This document shows positions 16,803-30,428 of a stretch of 64,000 nucleotides of DNA, in pieces (position 1 is the first letter of the stretch; every line of letters starts with the position of its first letter). The stretch comes from Pseudomonadales bacterium. GTDB lineage: Bacteria > Pseudomonadota > Gammaproteobacteria > Pseudomonadales > Azotimanducaceae. Below the pieces are notes generated by a model. The model was given only the letters and a program-made list of their open reading frames with translations, ran no database searches and was not told the DNA's origin. The position numbers and the translations under genes were made by a program. The stretch is taken from positions 1-64,000 of the forward strand of contig SLQW01000040.1 in NCBI GenBank assembly GCA_007131295.1, given 5' to 3'.

Positions 16803-18140
16803 ATGGACTCAGCCGTTTGGCGTAAGTGTCTCGATCATCTCCAGGATGAACTGAGCACACAGCAGTTCAATACCTGGATTCGTCCGCTGCAGGCGGTGGA
16901 ACGGGATAGCGAGATCAGACTTCTGGCGCCGAACGTCTACGTTCGTGATCAGGTTTCGAACCGTTTCATGGACAGGATCAGTGAACTCGTGGGCTCTCTG
17001 GCGCCTCGCAATGGGGCAACGCGTGTCGAGTTGACGGTCGGGAGCTCGGACACGCCCGCGACGCCTGCCGCGACTGGGGCGGAGCCGCATCGAGGCGCAG
17101 TGCAGGCGGCGCCGACGTTCAAGTCGGAGCTCAATCCTGAGTTCACGTTCGCGAGTTTCGTGGAAGGCAAATCCAACGAGCTGGCCAAGGCGGCTGCAAT
17201 TCAGGTGGCAGAGAACGCAGGTCGATCGTACAACCCGCTGCTCCTCTACGGCGGAGTCGGCCTCGGCAAGACTCATTTGATGCAGGCTGTAGGCAACCTC
17301 GTGCTGGCACGGGACCGCTCGGCGCGAGTCGTCTACCTGCATTCGCAGCGCTTCGTTCAGGATATGGTCAAAGCACTGCAGCAGGGGACCATGCAGGATT
17401 TCATGAGCTATTACCGGTCAGTGAGCGCGCTACTGATCGACGATATTCAGTTCTTTGCCAATAAGCTTCGCTCTCAAGAAGAATTCTTCCATGTTTTCAA
17501 TAGCTTACTTGAGGGTGGGCGGCAGATGGTGCTCACCTGCGATCGTTATCCCAGGGAGATCGACGGCTTAGAAGAGCGTCTGAAGTCGCGCTTCGTATGG
17601 GGGCTGACGGTCGCTGTAGAACCGCCCGAGCTCGAGCATCGGGTGGCCATTCTCATGAAAAAAGCAGAGCAGGAAGGTGTCGATCTACAGCAGGAAGTGG
17701 CTTTCTTCATCGCTGAGCGCATCCGATCCAATGTCCGCGAACTCGAAGGCGCCCTGAAGCGGGTAATTGCCAATGCTCAGTTCACGGGTCGGAAGATCAA
17801 CATCGAGCAGGTTCGGCTGGCGCTCAGAGATCTGCTTGCGATTCAGGAGCGCCAGGTCGGGATTGACAACATCCAGCGTAGGGTAGCGGAGTACTACAAG
17901 ATCAAGATTGCGGATCTGCTTTCGAAACGGCGCAATCGGGCGGTCGCGCGGCCTCGTCAGGTGGCAATGTGCCTGGCCAAGGAGCTGACGAGTCACAGTT
18001 TGCCGGAGATAGGCGATGCTTTTGGCGGTCGCGATCATACGACGGTACTGCATGCCTGTCGCAAGGTTGCGGAACTGCGGTCCACCAGCACCGATCTGGC
18101 CGAGGATTACAAGAACCTGGTGCGCCTGTTGACCACCTGA
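16803..18140 (+). CDS. dnaA: Chromosomal replication initiator DnaA
   Basis: AAA+ initiator that binds DnaA boxes and opens oriC. 445 residues: domain I (about 1-80), a short linker, AAA+ domain with Walker [10 protein letters not shown] (about 149-157) and Walker B LLIDDIQF, and the C-terminal DNA-binding domain with the signature [15 protein letters not shown]. An AAGGAGGG Shine-Dalgarno at about 16785 precedes the ATG by 10 bases. First gene of dnaA-dnaN-recF-gyrB. Confidence 0.98.
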   Translation: MDSAVWRKCLDHLQDELSTQQFNTWIRPLQAVERDSEIRLLAPNVYVRDQVSNRFMDRISELVGSLAPRNGATRVELTVGSSDTPATPAATGAEPHRGAVQAAPTFKSELNPEFTFASFVEGKSNELAKAAAIQVAENAGRSYNPLLLYGGVGLGKTHLMQAVGNLVLARDRSARVVYLHSQRFVQDMVKALQQGTMQDFMSYYRSVSALLIDDIQFFANKLRSQEEFFHVFNSLLEGGRQMVLTCDRYPREIDGLEERLKSRFVWGLTVAVEPPELEHRVAILMKKAEQEGVDLQQEVAFFIAERIRSNVRELEGALKRVIANAQFTGRKINIEQVRLALRDLLAIQERQVGIDNIQRRVAEYYKIKIADLLSKRRNRAVARPRQVAMCLAKELTSHSLPEIGDAFGGRDHTTVLHACRKVAELRSTSTDLAEDYKNLVRLLTT

Positions 18141-18222
18141 GGCCGCGGCCACCGGAGCCGATTCGTCCATGCTGGTTTGAGCCAAAGGCTCGGGCCGGCG
18201 TTGCCATGGAAGAGAAACCAAG

Positions 18223-19326
18223 ATGAAGTTCTCCGTTTCCCGAGATCTGCTCCTGCGGCCGCTACAGCTCGTTACCGGTGTCGTAGAACGGCGTCAAACG
18301 CTACCGGTGCTATCGAATCTGCTGGTGTCCGTGGATGGCAGAGAGTTGACCCTGACCGGAACGGACCTGGAAGTTCAGCTCGTGGCGCGTGTGGAGTTGC
18401 CGGAGCCTGCGGAAGCCGGGGGTGAGATTACCTTACCGGCGCGCAAGCTGGTGGACATCTGGAGAGCGCTGCCCGATAACGCGAAGGTAAACATCGGGCT
18501 GGATGATCAGCGTGCGATCCTGAAGTCGGGCGCCAGCCGATTCCAACTCGCGACGCTGCCTGCTGCCGAGTTTCCCGGTATTGACGAAGGGGCAGGGGAA
18601 CTGGAGATCACGCTAGGTCAGAATCAGCTGCGACATCTTATCGATCGAACAGCTTTTTCGATGGCGCAGCAAGACGTTCGCTACTTTCTCAACGGAATGC
18701 TGCTGGAGGTGACCCCTGAGCATCTCCGGTCGGTGGCTACGGATGGTCACAGGTTGGCGATGTGCACCCTGACACCGGGAACAGGCGCTGAGAAGAAGCA
18801 GGTGATCGTACCGCGTAAGGGCGTGACAGAGCTGTCGCGCTTGCTGTCGGAGGGCGATGAGCAGGTGACTCTGAGTCTGGGCAGCAATCACCTGAAAGCG
18901 GAAGTTGGAGGCTACAGTTTCGTCACCAAGCTCGTGGATGGTCGTTTTCCGGATTACGAGAAGGTGATTCCTCGTGGTGGCACTCGTGAGAGTGTGGGTG
19001 ATCGGCAGCAGCTTCGGGAAGCCTTTTCCCGAGCCGCGATTCTCTCGAATGAGAAGTACCGGGGGGTACGGATCATCCTTTCGGAAGGCTTGCTTACTGT
19101 TCAGGCGAATAATCCGGAGCAGGAGGAGGCTGAGGAAGCCGTCCCGGTGGCGTTTGCCGGCGAGACGCTGGAAATGGGCTTCAACGTCTCTTACCTGCAG
19201 GACGTGCTCGGGGTGTTGGAATCTGAGCAGGTCAGGATCACGGTTTCGGATGCTAACAGTTCGGCGCTCATCGAAGAGCCGGGCGGAGGCGATGCACTGT
19301 ACGTGGTCATGCCGATGCGCCTTTAG
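18223..19326 (+). CDS. dnaN: DNA polymerase III beta subunit (sliding clamp)
   Basis: Processivity clamp, 367 residues, the standard length for the three-domain protomer. Starts MKFSVSRDLLLRPLQLVTGV and ends with the canonical YVVMPMRL, the C-terminal segment next to the partner-binding cleft. 82 bases downstream of dnaA and 29 bases upstream of recF, as in most Gammaproteobacteria. Confidence 0.98.
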   Translation: MKFSVSRDLLLRPLQLVTGVVERRQTLPVLSNLLVSVDGRELTLTGTDLEVQLVARVELPEPAEAGGEITLPARKLVDIWRALPDNAKVNIGLDDQRAILKSGASRFQLATLPAAEFPGIDEGAGELEITLGQNQLRHLIDRTAFSMAQQDVRYFLNGMLLEVTPEHLRSVATDGHRLAMCTLTPGTGAEKKQVIVPRKGVTELSRLLSEGDEQVTLSLGSNHLKAEVGGYSFVTKLVDGRFPDYEKVIPRGGTRESVGDRQQLREAFSRAAILSNEKYRGVRIILSEGLLTVQANNPEQEEAEEAVPVAFAGETLEMGFNVSYLQDVLGVLESEQVRITVSDANSSALIEEPGGGDALYVVMPMRL

Positions 19327-19355
19327 CGAGGCAGAGCCGTGACTTTTGCTGGCTG

Positions 19356-22890
<3,535 letters not shown>

Positions 22891-22927
22891 GCAGCCAGGC
22901 AACACAAGGGCTGCAGTCAGCGCTGGC

Positions 22928-23206
22928 CTAGGCATGTTGGTGCTCGCTGACGACTTGGTCGATGATCAGCTGCAGGATGCGCTCGGCCAGATCGGGTGAT
23001 ACGCCCTCTTTGTCTGCGCGTTCCCGCATACTCTGGATCTGCTGCGCCTCGCGCCCGGGATCACGGACTGGCAGGTCCAGCATGCGCTTGAGTGAACCGA
23101 TCTGGCGGGACACCTGGAAGCGAGCGGCAATCAGCTCGAGCAGCTGGCGGTCCAGGGTATCAATCTCCACTCGTAGCCTGCCAAGCTCGTTATCATCATA
23201 ACTCAT
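22928..23206 (-). CDS. Monofunctional AroQ-type chorismate mutase
   Basis: 92-residue all-helical protein of the AroQ class, which converts chorismate to prephenate for Phe/Tyr synthesis. Features LRVEIDTLDRQLLELIAARF, then the SLKR segment (catalytic-pocket Lys/Arg region) and the terminal helix with ERILQLIIDQVV. Not fused to prephenate dehydratase or dehydrogenase, and with no signal peptide. Convergent with gyrB. It could also be an isochorismate-pyruvate lyase (PchB-like), which shares the fold; no salicylate or siderophore genes are nearby to favour that. Confidence 0.85.
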   Translation of the reverse strand: MSYDDNELGRLRVEIDTLDRQLLELIAARFQVSRQIGSLKRMLDLPVRDPGREAQQIQSMRERADKEGVSPDLAERILQLIIDQVVSEHQHA

Positions 23207-23223
23207 TGTATATATAGCCTATT

Positions 23224-23994
23224 TTAAGGCTCCTCCGGCGCTAGGAGCTTTCCATCCGAGTCGCCGGCACGCTCGGGATAAAGACGTGCCATTGCGTCCC
23301 GGAGCCAGCTTTCCGCCTCTGCGTTCACCTCACCGGTGCTGCGGTCGATGGTGGTGATCGGTGGCGAAATCTCCACCTGAATGACGCCGGGCGTCTTGAT
23401 CCAGTGCCGCGCCGGCCAGCGGCGCCCGGCGTCGTGCGCAATCACGACGACTGGACATCCCGCAGCGTTCGCGAGCGCCGCGCCGCCGCGCTGGAAGCGT
23501 CCCACTTCGCCCGGCGCCATCCGGGTACCCTCAGGGAACAGCAGCACCCAGGCACCGTCGTCGAGACGTTCCTTGCCGACCCGGATGAGGCTGCGCAACG
23601 CGCCGCGCGCATCGCTGCGATCGATGGCAATCGGACGCAACATGCTGTACGCCCAGCCGAAGAAAGGGATCCGTAGCAGTTCGCGCTTGATCACAGTGGC
23701 CTGAGGTGCGAACAGCACCTGTAGAAACAGCGTCTCCCATGTGCTCTCGTGGCGTACGAGCACCACACAGGGTTGCGCGGGCAGGTGCTCGAGGCCATGG
23801 ATCTCATGGCGGACGCCACAGGTGAGCCGCAGCCAGGCGAGCACCATCCGGGTCCAGATGACAATGATGTAGACGAACCGCGCGCGATAGGGGAGCAACC
23901 AGCCCGTGAGCAGGCCCAGTGTGCCCCAGACCACCGTAGTGACCACGTAACCCGCAGTGAACAGCAGGCTTCGCAATATGGCCAGAAGCTTCAT
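23224..23994 (-). CDS. plsC: 1-acyl-sn-glycerol-3-phosphate acyltransferase (PlsC family)
   Basis: Membrane acyltransferase of phosphatidate synthesis or a related lyso-lipid. 256 residues from the ATG at 23994 (MKLLAILRSLLFTAGYVV), which opens with a membrane helix; a longer in-frame reading to 24138 has no membrane-protein character and is rejected. Motif I is VRHESTWETLF, i.e. H-X4-E rather than the usual H-X4-D. Motif III is FPEGTRM. It occupies the position of the plsC-family gene that follows gyrB in pseudomonads; 17 bases separate it from the chorismate mutase start, so the two form one minus-strand unit with plsC downstream. Confidence 0.9.
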   Translation of the reverse strand: MKLLAILRSLLFTAGYVVTTVVWGTLGLLTGWLLPYRARFVYIIVIWTRMVLAWLRLTCGVRHEIHGLEHLPAQPCVVLVRHESTWETLFLQVLFAPQATVIKRELLRIPFFGWAYSMLRPIAIDRSDARGALRSLIRVGKERLDDGAWVLLFPEGTRMAPGEVGRFQRGGAALANAAGCPVVVIAHDAGRRWPARHWIKTPGVIQVEISPPITTIDRSTGEVNAEAESWLRDAMARLYPERAGDSDGKLLAPEEP

Positions 23995-24260
23995 CGAGCG
24001 TACATACCTGCGAGTTGCCGGTCGGCGTTGCCCCGGACACAGGCAGCCATTGCAGCGTTGAAAGCGCCTCCGCAATCTAGAGTGTCTGTTGTCCTCGCCC
24101 GTGCCACGCGCTCTGCCCCCGCCCTGTGCGGCGGGCATTCTGCGCGATTCGGCCGGCGCGGAAAAGCACTCCTACCTGCACCGCGCGTTGCCGGGCACTC
24201 GAACCCGCACCCGGTGCCGGCGCTACAATGACCTCTTTCGTCTCGTTGTGGACACGGCCC

Positions 24261-24836
24261 ATGCCCGTCGATCGTTGCGCTTGGTGCGGCTCCGACCCTC
24301 TCTATGTGGCCTATCACGATGAGGAGTGGGGTGTACCCTGCCGCGACGAACAGACGCTATTCGAATTGCTGATTCTCGAAGGCATGCAAGCGGGTCTCTC
24401 TTGGCTCACGATCCTGCGCAAGCGCGAGAACTTCCGCAGGGCGTTCTCCTCGTTTAGGCCTGAAGTTATTGCTCACTATCGAGAAAGCGATCGGACCCGC
24501 CTGCTTTCGAATCCCGGCATCGTCAGAAATCGCGCCAAAATCGACGCCGCGATCGGCAATGCTCGGGCATTGCTCGAACTCTGGCAGCGGGGCGATAGTC
24601 TCACCGCCTACCTCTGGCAGGAGGGCGCTGCGCCGATCCAGAACCGCTGGTGCACGCTCGCAGAGGTCCCGGCAGAGACGCCTGAGTCCAGGGATCTGGC
24701 TAAGCGGCTGAAATCCGCAGGTTTTCGCTTTGTGGGACCGACCATATGCTACGCCTGGATGCAGGCCGCCGGGCGGGTCAACGACCATCTTGTGCATTGT
24801 CACAGACATGAGGCCTGCGCCAGGCTCGCAGCCTGA
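24261..24836 (+). CDS. tag: DNA-3-methyladenine glycosylase I
   Basis: Base-excision glycosylase removing 3-methyladenine. 191 residues from the ATG at 24261 (MPVDRCAWCGSDPLYVAYHD), matching the normal start of the family; an upstream in-frame ATG adds 45 unlikely residues. The zinc site is formed by the N-terminal Cys, His of AYHDEEWG and the C-terminal HCHRHEAC. The segment EGMQAGLSWLTILRKRENFR is the family signature. Its stop overlaps the ATG of the following lpxL remnant (ATGA). Confidence 0.96.
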   Translation: MPVDRCAWCGSDPLYVAYHDEEWGVPCRDEQTLFELLILEGMQAGLSWLTILRKRENFRRAFSSFRPEVIAHYRESDRTRLLSNPGIVRNRAKIDAAIGNARALLELWQRGDSLTAYLWQEGAAPIQNRWCTLAEVPAETPESRDLAKRLKSAGFRFVGPTICYAWMQAAGRVNDHLVHCHRHEACARLAA

Positions 24837-25186
24837 TGAGTTTAAAGCTCCACCCCAAGCTTGAGCCGGGCGTATTGGTCGCCGTGCGCGCCGGACTGAC
24901 ATCACTGGGCTCGCTACCCTTGGGCTGGTCACGCAGCATCGGTCGCGGGTGCGGCCGCGGCGCTGCAGCCGCTGGTGTGCATGTGCCGTTCTTTGGCGTG
25001 CCGGAGGGATTCGAACTGCGCTTCAGTACTGCATGCGGCCTCGACGTCGCTGAACCGAAACATGCGGCGCGTGCACTCAATGCCGGTATCGAGGACCTGC
25101 TGCGTCCGGTCCTGGATCAGTACCTGTGGGCGTACAAGCGTTACAAACGGCCGCCCCTGGGAATTTCTGACCCATATCGGGAGTGA
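24836..25186 (+). pseudogene. Internally deleted lipid A acyltransferase (LpxL/HtrB family) remnant
   Basis: 116-residue open frame that joins the N-terminus of an LpxL-type lauroyltransferase (MSLKLHPKLEPGVLVAVRAG, then the amphipathic GWSRSIGRGCGRGA segment) directly to its C-terminus (GFELRFSTACG, RALNAGIEDLLRPVLDQYLW, AYKRYKRPPLGISDPY). The central ~180 residues, including the H-X4-D catalytic motif, are missing, and the junction lies near 24980. The reading frame is preserved. It overlaps tag by an ATGA, exactly where pseudomonads carry an lpxL-type gene after tag. Without the core it cannot act as an acyltransferase. It may be a real deletion remnant or an assembly or strain-specific deletion. 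Confidence 0.75.
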
Positions 25187-25268
25187 AGGCTTACTTCAGG
25201 CCGTGCTGGCATGTCCCAGAGGTAGCCCTGCGTAAGTTGGCGCCTTGCTGCCGTCCTGGCGGCCGACC

Positions 25269-26717
25269 TCAGCCACGCCAAAACGCGGGCGTTACCAGGA
25301 CCAGAAGCGTGAAGACCTCGAGTCGTCCCAGAAGCATCGCTACGCAGAGCAGCCATTTGGCCGCATCTGGAATCGAGCCGTAGTGAGCCGCCACCTCGCC
25401 GAGGCCTGGCCCAAGGTTCGTCAAGCAGGCTCCAACGGCGGAGAAAGCGGTGAGGAAGTCCAGTCCTGTTGCCAGAAGCCCCATCAGAATCAGCATGAAT
25501 GCGACCACCCAGGCCGAGAAAAAACCCCAGATGGCGTCAACGACGCGATCGGGTACCACGGCCGAACCGAGCTTGACCGGAATGATCGAGTGGGGGTGGA
25601 TCAGGCGCCGGACCTCGCGCAGACCTTGGAGGATGATGAGCAGGACCCGCACAACCTTCAGACCCCCGCCGGTAGAACCAGCGCAGGCCCCGGTAAACGC
25701 GGCGAAGAAAAGCAGATAGGGCAGCATGCCCGGCCACGCAGCGAACTCCGTGGTCGTGAATCCGGCCGTGGTCGCGATGGACACAGTTTGGAACGCACCT
25801 TCCCGCAGAGACAACACCCAGCCCGACTCGGTGGTTCCGAGCAACATGATGACCGCCACCAGGGCCAAGCCAGACAGCAGGGCGAAGTAGGCACTCGCTT
25901 CCATGTCCCGCAGATAGAGCCATGGCGCCCTTCGGTTCCAGACCAGGAAGTGAAGGCCGAAGTTGAGGCCGCAGAGGACCATGAAGACGATGGCGACAGT
26001 CTCCACCGCGCCCGAGTCGAAGTAGCCCATGGAAGCATCGTAGGTAGAGAAGCCCCCGATGCTAACGGTCGAGAAGCTGTGTGCGAGGGCATCGAATGGC
26101 GTCATGCCTGCGGCCCAGTAGCCGACGGCGCAAGCAATGGTGAGGCTCAAATAGATGTACCACAGTGCCTTGGCCGTTTCGGCGATCCGTGGCGTGAGCT
26201 TGGTGTCCTTGACCGGACCCGGCATCTCGGTCCGGTACAGCTGCATGCCGCCGACGCCAAGCATGGGCAGGATGGCAATGGCCAGGATGATGATGCCCAT
26301 GCCCCCCAGCCACTGCAGCTGCTGGCGATAGATGAGGATGGACCGCGGCAGATCGTCGAGGCCGGTGGCGACCGTGGCGCCCGTTGTGGTCAACCCGGAG
26401 AACGACTCGAAAGCCGCGTCCGTGAAGGTGGCCCATGCACCGGCTTCCAGCCAGAGCGGTAAGGCCCCGAACAGTCCCAGCGAGATGTAAAAGACCGCGG
26501 TCACCAAGAAGCCTTCCCTGATCCGCAGTTCCTTCGCGTCCCGCATGACGCTGGCCCAGGCCACCAAACCTGCCAGGAACGTCAGCGCGAAGGCGCTCAG
26601 GAAGGCATGCCAGGTGGGCTCACCGTAAAACCATGCGAACGGCAGCGGCGTCAGCATGGTGAAGCTGAACAGCATCAGGAGCAGGCCGGCGATCCGCAGG
26701 ACGGCGCTGAAGTGCAT
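25269..26717 (-). CDS. trkH: Trk system potassium uptake protein TrkH
   Basis: K+-conducting membrane subunit of the Trk uptake system. 482 residues with eight TM-type helices in four M1-P-M2 repeats; filter-like segments such as FSGLTTTGATV and FSTVSIGGFST are visible. Lies 24 bases downstream of trkA on the same strand. It works with the cytoplasmic nucleotide-binding TrkA. Convergent with the lpxL remnant. Confidence 0.96.
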   Translation of the reverse strand: MHFSAVLRIAGLLLMLFSFTMLTPLPFAWFYGEPTWHAFLSAFALTFLAGLVAWASVMRDAKELRIREGFLVTAVFYISLGLFGALPLWLEAGAWATFTDAAFESFSGLTTTGATVATGLDDLPRSILIYRQQLQWLGGMGIIILAIAILPMLGVGGMQLYRTEMPGPVKDTKLTPRIAETAKALWYIYLSLTIACAVGYWAAGMTPFDALAHSFSTVSIGGFSTYDASMGYFDSGAVETVAIVFMVLCGLNFGLHFLVWNRRAPWLYLRDMEASAYFALLSGLALVAVIMLLGTTESGWVLSLREGAFQTVSIATTAGFTTTEFAAWPGMLPYLLFFAAFTGACAGSTGGGLKVVRVLLIILQGLREVRRLIHPHSIIPVKLGSAVVPDRVVDAIWGFFSAWVVAFMLILMGLLATGLDFLTAFSAVGACLTNLGPGLGEVAAHYGSIPDAAKWLLCVAMLLGRLEVFTLLVLVTPAFWRG

Positions 26718-26741
26718 GGCTAGCGGTCGCCTCGCGCCACG

Positions 26742-28115
26742 TCAGAAAAAATGCACGCTGACCTGGAACAGGCGCTCGATTTCTGGAATCCGGCGCTTGT
26801 CGGTCACGAACATGATCAGGTGATCGTCGGGCTCGACCACCAGGTGATCGTGGGCGATCAGCACTTCCTCACCGCGGACGATGCCACCGACGGTCGTGCC
26901 CATCGGCAGGGTGATCTCGTCCAGCGTCCGGCCGACCATCTTCGATGAGCGTGAGTCGCCGTGCGCCACCGCCTCAATGGCCTCCGCGGCGCCGCGGCGC
27001 AGCGAGTGGATACGGGCGATGTCAGCCTTGCGCACGTGGACCAGCAGCTCGGAAATGGTCGCCTGCTGCGGCGAGATGGCCACGTCGATCTGCCCTCCCT
27101 GCACCAGATCGACGTAAGCCGGCTTGTTGATCAGCGTCAGCACCTTGCGCGCACCGAGCTGCTTCGCAAGCATCGACGACATGATGTTCGCCTCGTCGTC
27201 GTTGGTCAGCGCGCAGAAGATGTCCGTGTTTTCGATGTTTTCTTCAAGCAGGAGCTCGCTGTCGGTGGCATCACCGTTCAGAACGACGGTCCGATCGAGG
27301 CTGCCGGACAGCACCTGACAGCGCGCTGGATCGAACTCGATCAGCTTGACGTGGAGCCGCCGCTCGAGCGTCCCGGCCAGTCGTTCACCGATGTTGCCGC
27401 CACCGGCGATCATGATGCGCTTATAGGGCTTCTCACGGCCGCGCATTTCGCTCATCACCGGCCCGATGTCGCGCCGCGCGGCCAGGAAGAACACTTCGTC
27501 GTCCACTTCGAGTACCGTGTTGCCCTGGGGCATGATCGGCCGGTCGCGCCGGAAGATCGCCGCCACCCGCGTGTCCACCTTCGGCAGCTGCTGCCGCAAA
27601 GCGCTGATCGCCTTGCCGGCGAGTGGCCCGTGCGGGTAAACCTTCACTGCTACCAGCTGCATGCGTCCCTGGGCGAAATCGAGCACTTGCAGTGCTCCCG
27701 GGTGCTGCAGCAGACGGTCGATGTGCTCGGTCACCACCTGCTCCGGGTGGATCAGGACGTCGATGGGCATGTGCTCGCGCGAGAAGAAGCCGGAGCGCGT
27801 GGAGTAGGCGTTGGCACGGATGCGGGCGATCTTTGTGGGTGTGCGGAACATCGAGAAGCTGACCTGGCAGGCCACCATGTTCACTTCGTCGGAACTGGTT
27901 ACCGCCACGAGAATGTCCGCATCCTCGGCACCGGCGCGCCGCAATACGTCCGGGTGAGAGGCGTGCCCCTCCACGGTCTGGATGTCGAGCCGCTCCCGCA
28001 ACTGGTGTAGCTGGACCGGGTCCGAGTCGACGAGCGTAATGTCGAATTTCTCGCTGGAGAGGTTCTCAGCCAGGGTGCCGCCGACCTTGCCGCCACCAAG
28101 AATGATGATCTTCAT
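26742..28115 (-). CDS. trkA: Trk potassium transporter regulatory subunit TrkA
   Basis: Peripheral NAD(H)-binding regulator of TrkH. 457 residues arranged as two tandem RCK units: N-terminal Rossmann loops [13 protein letters not shown] (about 7-19) and [14 protein letters not shown] (about 236-249), each followed by a TrkA-C domain. The start overlaps the rsmB stop by four bases, so trkA is coupled to rsmB. The order def-fmt-rsmB-trkA matches the pseudomonad origin region. Confidence 0.97.
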   Translation of the reverse strand: MKIIILGGGKVGGTLAENLSSEKFDITLVDSDPVQLHQLRERLDIQTVEGHASHPDVLRRAGAEDADILVAVTSSDEVNMVACQVSFSMFRTPTKIARIRANAYSTRSGFFSREHMPIDVLIHPEQVVTEHIDRLLQHPGALQVLDFAQGRMQLVAVKVYPHGPLAGKAISALRQQLPKVDTRVAAIFRRDRPIMPQGNTVLEVDDEVFFLAARRDIGPVMSEMRGREKPYKRIMIAGGGNIGERLAGTLERRLHVKLIEFDPARCQVLSGSLDRTVVLNGDATDSELLLEENIENTDIFCALTNDDEANIMSSMLAKQLGARKVLTLINKPAYVDLVQGGQIDVAISPQQATISELLVHVRKADIARIHSLRRGAAEAIEAVAHGDSRSSKMVGRTLDEITLPMGTTVGGIVRGEEVLIAHDHLVVEPDDHLIMFVTDKRRIPEIERLFQVSVHFF

Positions 28116-29485
28116 GATTCATCCTGCCTGCGTTCGAGCAGGACGAAGTAAAACCCGTCGTGCTCCGTCGCCGTCGGCAGCAACTGCGTTCCGAAGCGTC
28201 GCGGATGCCCTCGCTCCTGAAGAATGCCGCTGTCCAAAGACAGGCAGGCAGCATCCGCGTGTTGCTCGAGGAAGGTCCCGATCACGTCCTCGTTCTCCTC
28301 CCCCAGCACGGAACAGGTGCAGTACAGCAGCCTGCCACCATTGCGCAGGAGCGGCCAGAGTCTGTGCAGCAACTCTCCCTGCAGGCGCGCGAGTTCAGAC
28401 GGATCCGAAGCATCCCGCAGCAGGCGAATGTCCGGTTGCCGGCGCAGAATACCCGTGGCGCTGCAGGGTGCGTCGAGGAGGATACGATCGAAAGCTCTGC
28501 CGTCCCACCAGTCGCCGGGCCGGCGCCCGTCGCCGACCCGCACCTCCGCGGTGGCGCCGCCCCTGACCAGGTTTTCACGAACCCGCTCGCAGCGTCTCGG
28601 GTCTACGTCCAGAGCGAGGATCGAGGCCGCGGGCTCCATCTGCGCCAGGTGCAGGGTCTTGCCGCCGGGTGCCGCGCAGGCGTCGAGAATGCGCTCGCCC
28701 GGAGCGGCGCCCAGCAGGGGGGCGGCGAGCTGCGCGCCCTCATCCTGGACGCTGAGGTCGCCGTCCGCGAAACCGGGCAGCTCGGCCACCGGGCGTGGTG
28801 CTTCGAGGTAAATCGCGCTCGCGCTCAGCGTACCGGCGTGGGCGGCGATGCCTGCGTCGGCTAGCGCGGTCAGAGCCAGGCTGCGTTTGCGCCGGCTGCG
28901 CAGGGTCATTGGGGGGCGCGCGTTACCGGCCGCCACCACCGCTGGCCAGTCATCCGGCCAGTCGTGTTGCAGACGTTTCAGCAACCAGTCCGGATGGTTC
29001 CAGCGCGCGGCCGGAGGCAGCTCCGCGTCATCCGCTGTCAGGTTGGTTGCGGTGAGCTTGCGCAGGACGGCGTTCAGCAATCCGCGCGCCCAGCCTTTGC
29101 CGAGCGCGGCGGACGCGGCGACGGTTGCATGCACCGCGGCATGGTTCGGTACTTCGGTATGTCCCAGCTGATAGGCACCAAGGAGCAGCAGTGCGTGCAC
29201 GTCGAGATCGCGCTTGCGAGGCGGTTGACGGAGGTGGCGGCGAACCTCGTGATCAAGCCGCAGGGCGTGACGCGCGGTGCCGAAACAGAGTTCCCGGACG
29301 AAGGCCTCATCCATAGGTGCCCCTGCAGGCGCCCCTGCAGGCGCCCCTGCATGGCGTGCCAGAGCTTCGGGCAGGGTCGATCGGCGTGCCAGGACTTCTG
29401 CGAGGATGCGCGCGGCGCGCGCTCGCGCTGCGACCCCTGGTTCGCCCCCCGAGTCGCCAGGATTGCCGGGATTACGCGGGCTCAA
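28112..29485 (-). CDS. rsmB: 16S rRNA (cytosine967-C5)-methyltransferase RsmB
   Basis: SAM-dependent m5C967 methyltransferase with an N-terminal NusB-like RNA-binding domain. 457 residues from a TTG at 29485 (MSPRNPGN) with a GGGAG Shine-Dalgarno; an ATG at 29539 is also in frame and would lengthen the overlap with fmt. The SAM site is [15 protein letters not shown], and the two catalytic-pair cysteines are in DAPCSATG and YCTCSVL. A 12-base sequence is repeated three times at 29316-29351, encoding AGAP repeats near residues 47-60, at the start of the NusB-like domain. Start choice uncertain. Confidence 0.93.
   Translation of the reverse strand: MSPRNPGNPGDSGGEPGVAARARAARILAEVLARRSTLPEALARHAGAPAGAPAGAPMDEAFVRELCFGTARHALRLDHEVRRHLRQPPRKRDLDVHALLLLGAYQLGHTEVPNHAAVHATVAASAALGKGWARGLLNAVLRKLTATNLTADDAELPPAARWNHPDWLLKRLQHDWPDDWPAVVAAGNARPPMTLRSRRKRSLALTALADAGIAAHAGTLSASAIYLEAPRPVAELPGFADGDLSVQDEGAQLAAPLLGAAPGERILDACAAPGGKTLHLAQMEPAASILALDVDPRRCERVRENLVRGGATAEVRVGDGRRPGDWWDGRAFDRILLDAPCSATGILRRQPDIRLLRDASDPSELARLQGELLHRLWPLLRNGGRLLYCTCSVLGEENEDVIGTFLEQHADAACLSLDSGILQERGHPRRFGTQLLPTATEHDGFYFVLLERRQDES
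29316..29351. repeat. Three-copy 12-bp tandem repeat inside rsmB
   Basis: Units GGTGCCCCTGCA, GGCGCCCCTGCA and GGCGCCCCTGCA (plus strand) follow each other without gaps. As the period is 12 it keeps the frame and encodes an Ala/Gly/Pro-rich repeat in RsmB. Likely slippage-prone minisatellite. Confidence 0.9.
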
Positions 29486-30428
29486 GGAGAGCTCCCGGAT
29501 ACAACAAATCGTGCTGCGTCCGCATGAGCGTAGCCGCATCCATCACGCTGCTCTTGCCGCGCAATACGCGCGCTTCGAGAATCCGCAGCACACCTTTGCG
29601 GCAGGCGATGGCAACGCCGTCGGCGTCCGTGCTCAGGATCGTTCCCGGCGCAGCCGCGGTCACGCTGTTTACGGCGTTCGCTCTGAGCAGCTGCAGGCGC
29701 GTGCCGGCGACGGTGGCAGCGATCGGCTTGCTCGGGTTCATGGCGCGAATGCGTCGCGCCTGCGTTTCGGCGTCGCTGCCCAGATCGAGACGTGCATCTT
29801 CTGCACCGAGCTTACGGGCGTAGGTGACGCCCGCCTCGGGCTGGGGCTCGGGTGGGTGGCCGGGCAGATCCGCCAGCACTTCGATCAGGGCCGCGGCACC
29901 GAGTTCGGCCAGTTTCGCCGTGAGCTCGCCGCCCGTCTCGTGCGCGCCGATGGTGCAGCGCCGGCGCAGGCGCACGGGACCCGTGTCGAGCCCGGCATCC
30001 ATCTGCATGATGCACACACCCGTTTCCTGATCCCCCGCCATGATGGCCCGTTCGACCGGGGCCGCACCGCGCCAGCGGGGCAGCAGCGAGGCATGGACGT
30101 TGAGGCAGCCGTACGCGGGCAGATCAAGCACGGCCTGGGGGAGGATCAGACCGTAGGCAGCCACCACCAGCAGGTCCGGTGCGAGGGCGGCGAGTTCCGC
30201 TCGATCTTCGGTACGCTTCAGCGACGAGGGCTGGTGCACGGTGAGGGAGGCCTCGCGGGCGAGTTGCTTGACGGGCGAGGCGGTGAGCCGCCGGCCGCGG
30301 CCGGCAGGTCGGTCGGGTTGCGTGAGCACTGCGTGGATGGGTAAGCCGGCCTCGAGCATGCGCCGGAGGATGCTGGCGGCGAACGCTGGTGTGCCGGCAA
30401 AGACTAACCGCTGTGGGGGGCTGATCAC
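29472..30428 (-). CDS. fmt: Methionyl-tRNA formyltransferase
   Basis: Formylates initiator Met-tRNA using 10-formyl-tetrahydrofolate. 318 residues from GTG at 30428 ([17 protein letters not shown]), which overlaps the def stop as GTGA; a longer frame to 30527 runs antisense-like through def and is rejected. The formyl-THF loop and catalytic motif [15 protein letters not shown] are present, with the C-terminal tRNA-binding domain. Overlaps rsmB by 14 bases. Confidence 0.95.
   Translation of the reverse strand: MISPPQRLVFAGTPAFAASILRRMLEAGLPIHAVLTQPDRPAGRGRRLTASPVKQLAREASLTVHQPSSLKRTEDRAELAALAPDLLVVAAYGLILPQAVLDLPAYGCLNVHASLLPRWRGAAPVERAIMAGDQETGVCIMQMDAGLDTGPVRLRRRCTIGAHETGGELTAKLAELGAAALIEVLADLPGHPPEPQPEAGVTYARKLGAEDARLDLGSDAETQARRIRAMNPSKPIAATVAGTRLQLLRANAVNSVTAAAPGTILSTDADGVAIACRKGVLRILEARVLRGKSSVMDAATLMRTQHDLLYPGALLEPA

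Noticed and set aside
22891-22914. GCAGCC/GGCTGC hairpin between gyrB and the chorismate mutase gene
   Set aside because: Six-pair stem with a 12-base loop and no T tract; too weak to call a terminator.
25245-26462. 405-codon open frame on the plus strand opposite trkH
   Set aside because: Antisense shadow of a well-recognised gene; long antisense frames are common at this GC content.
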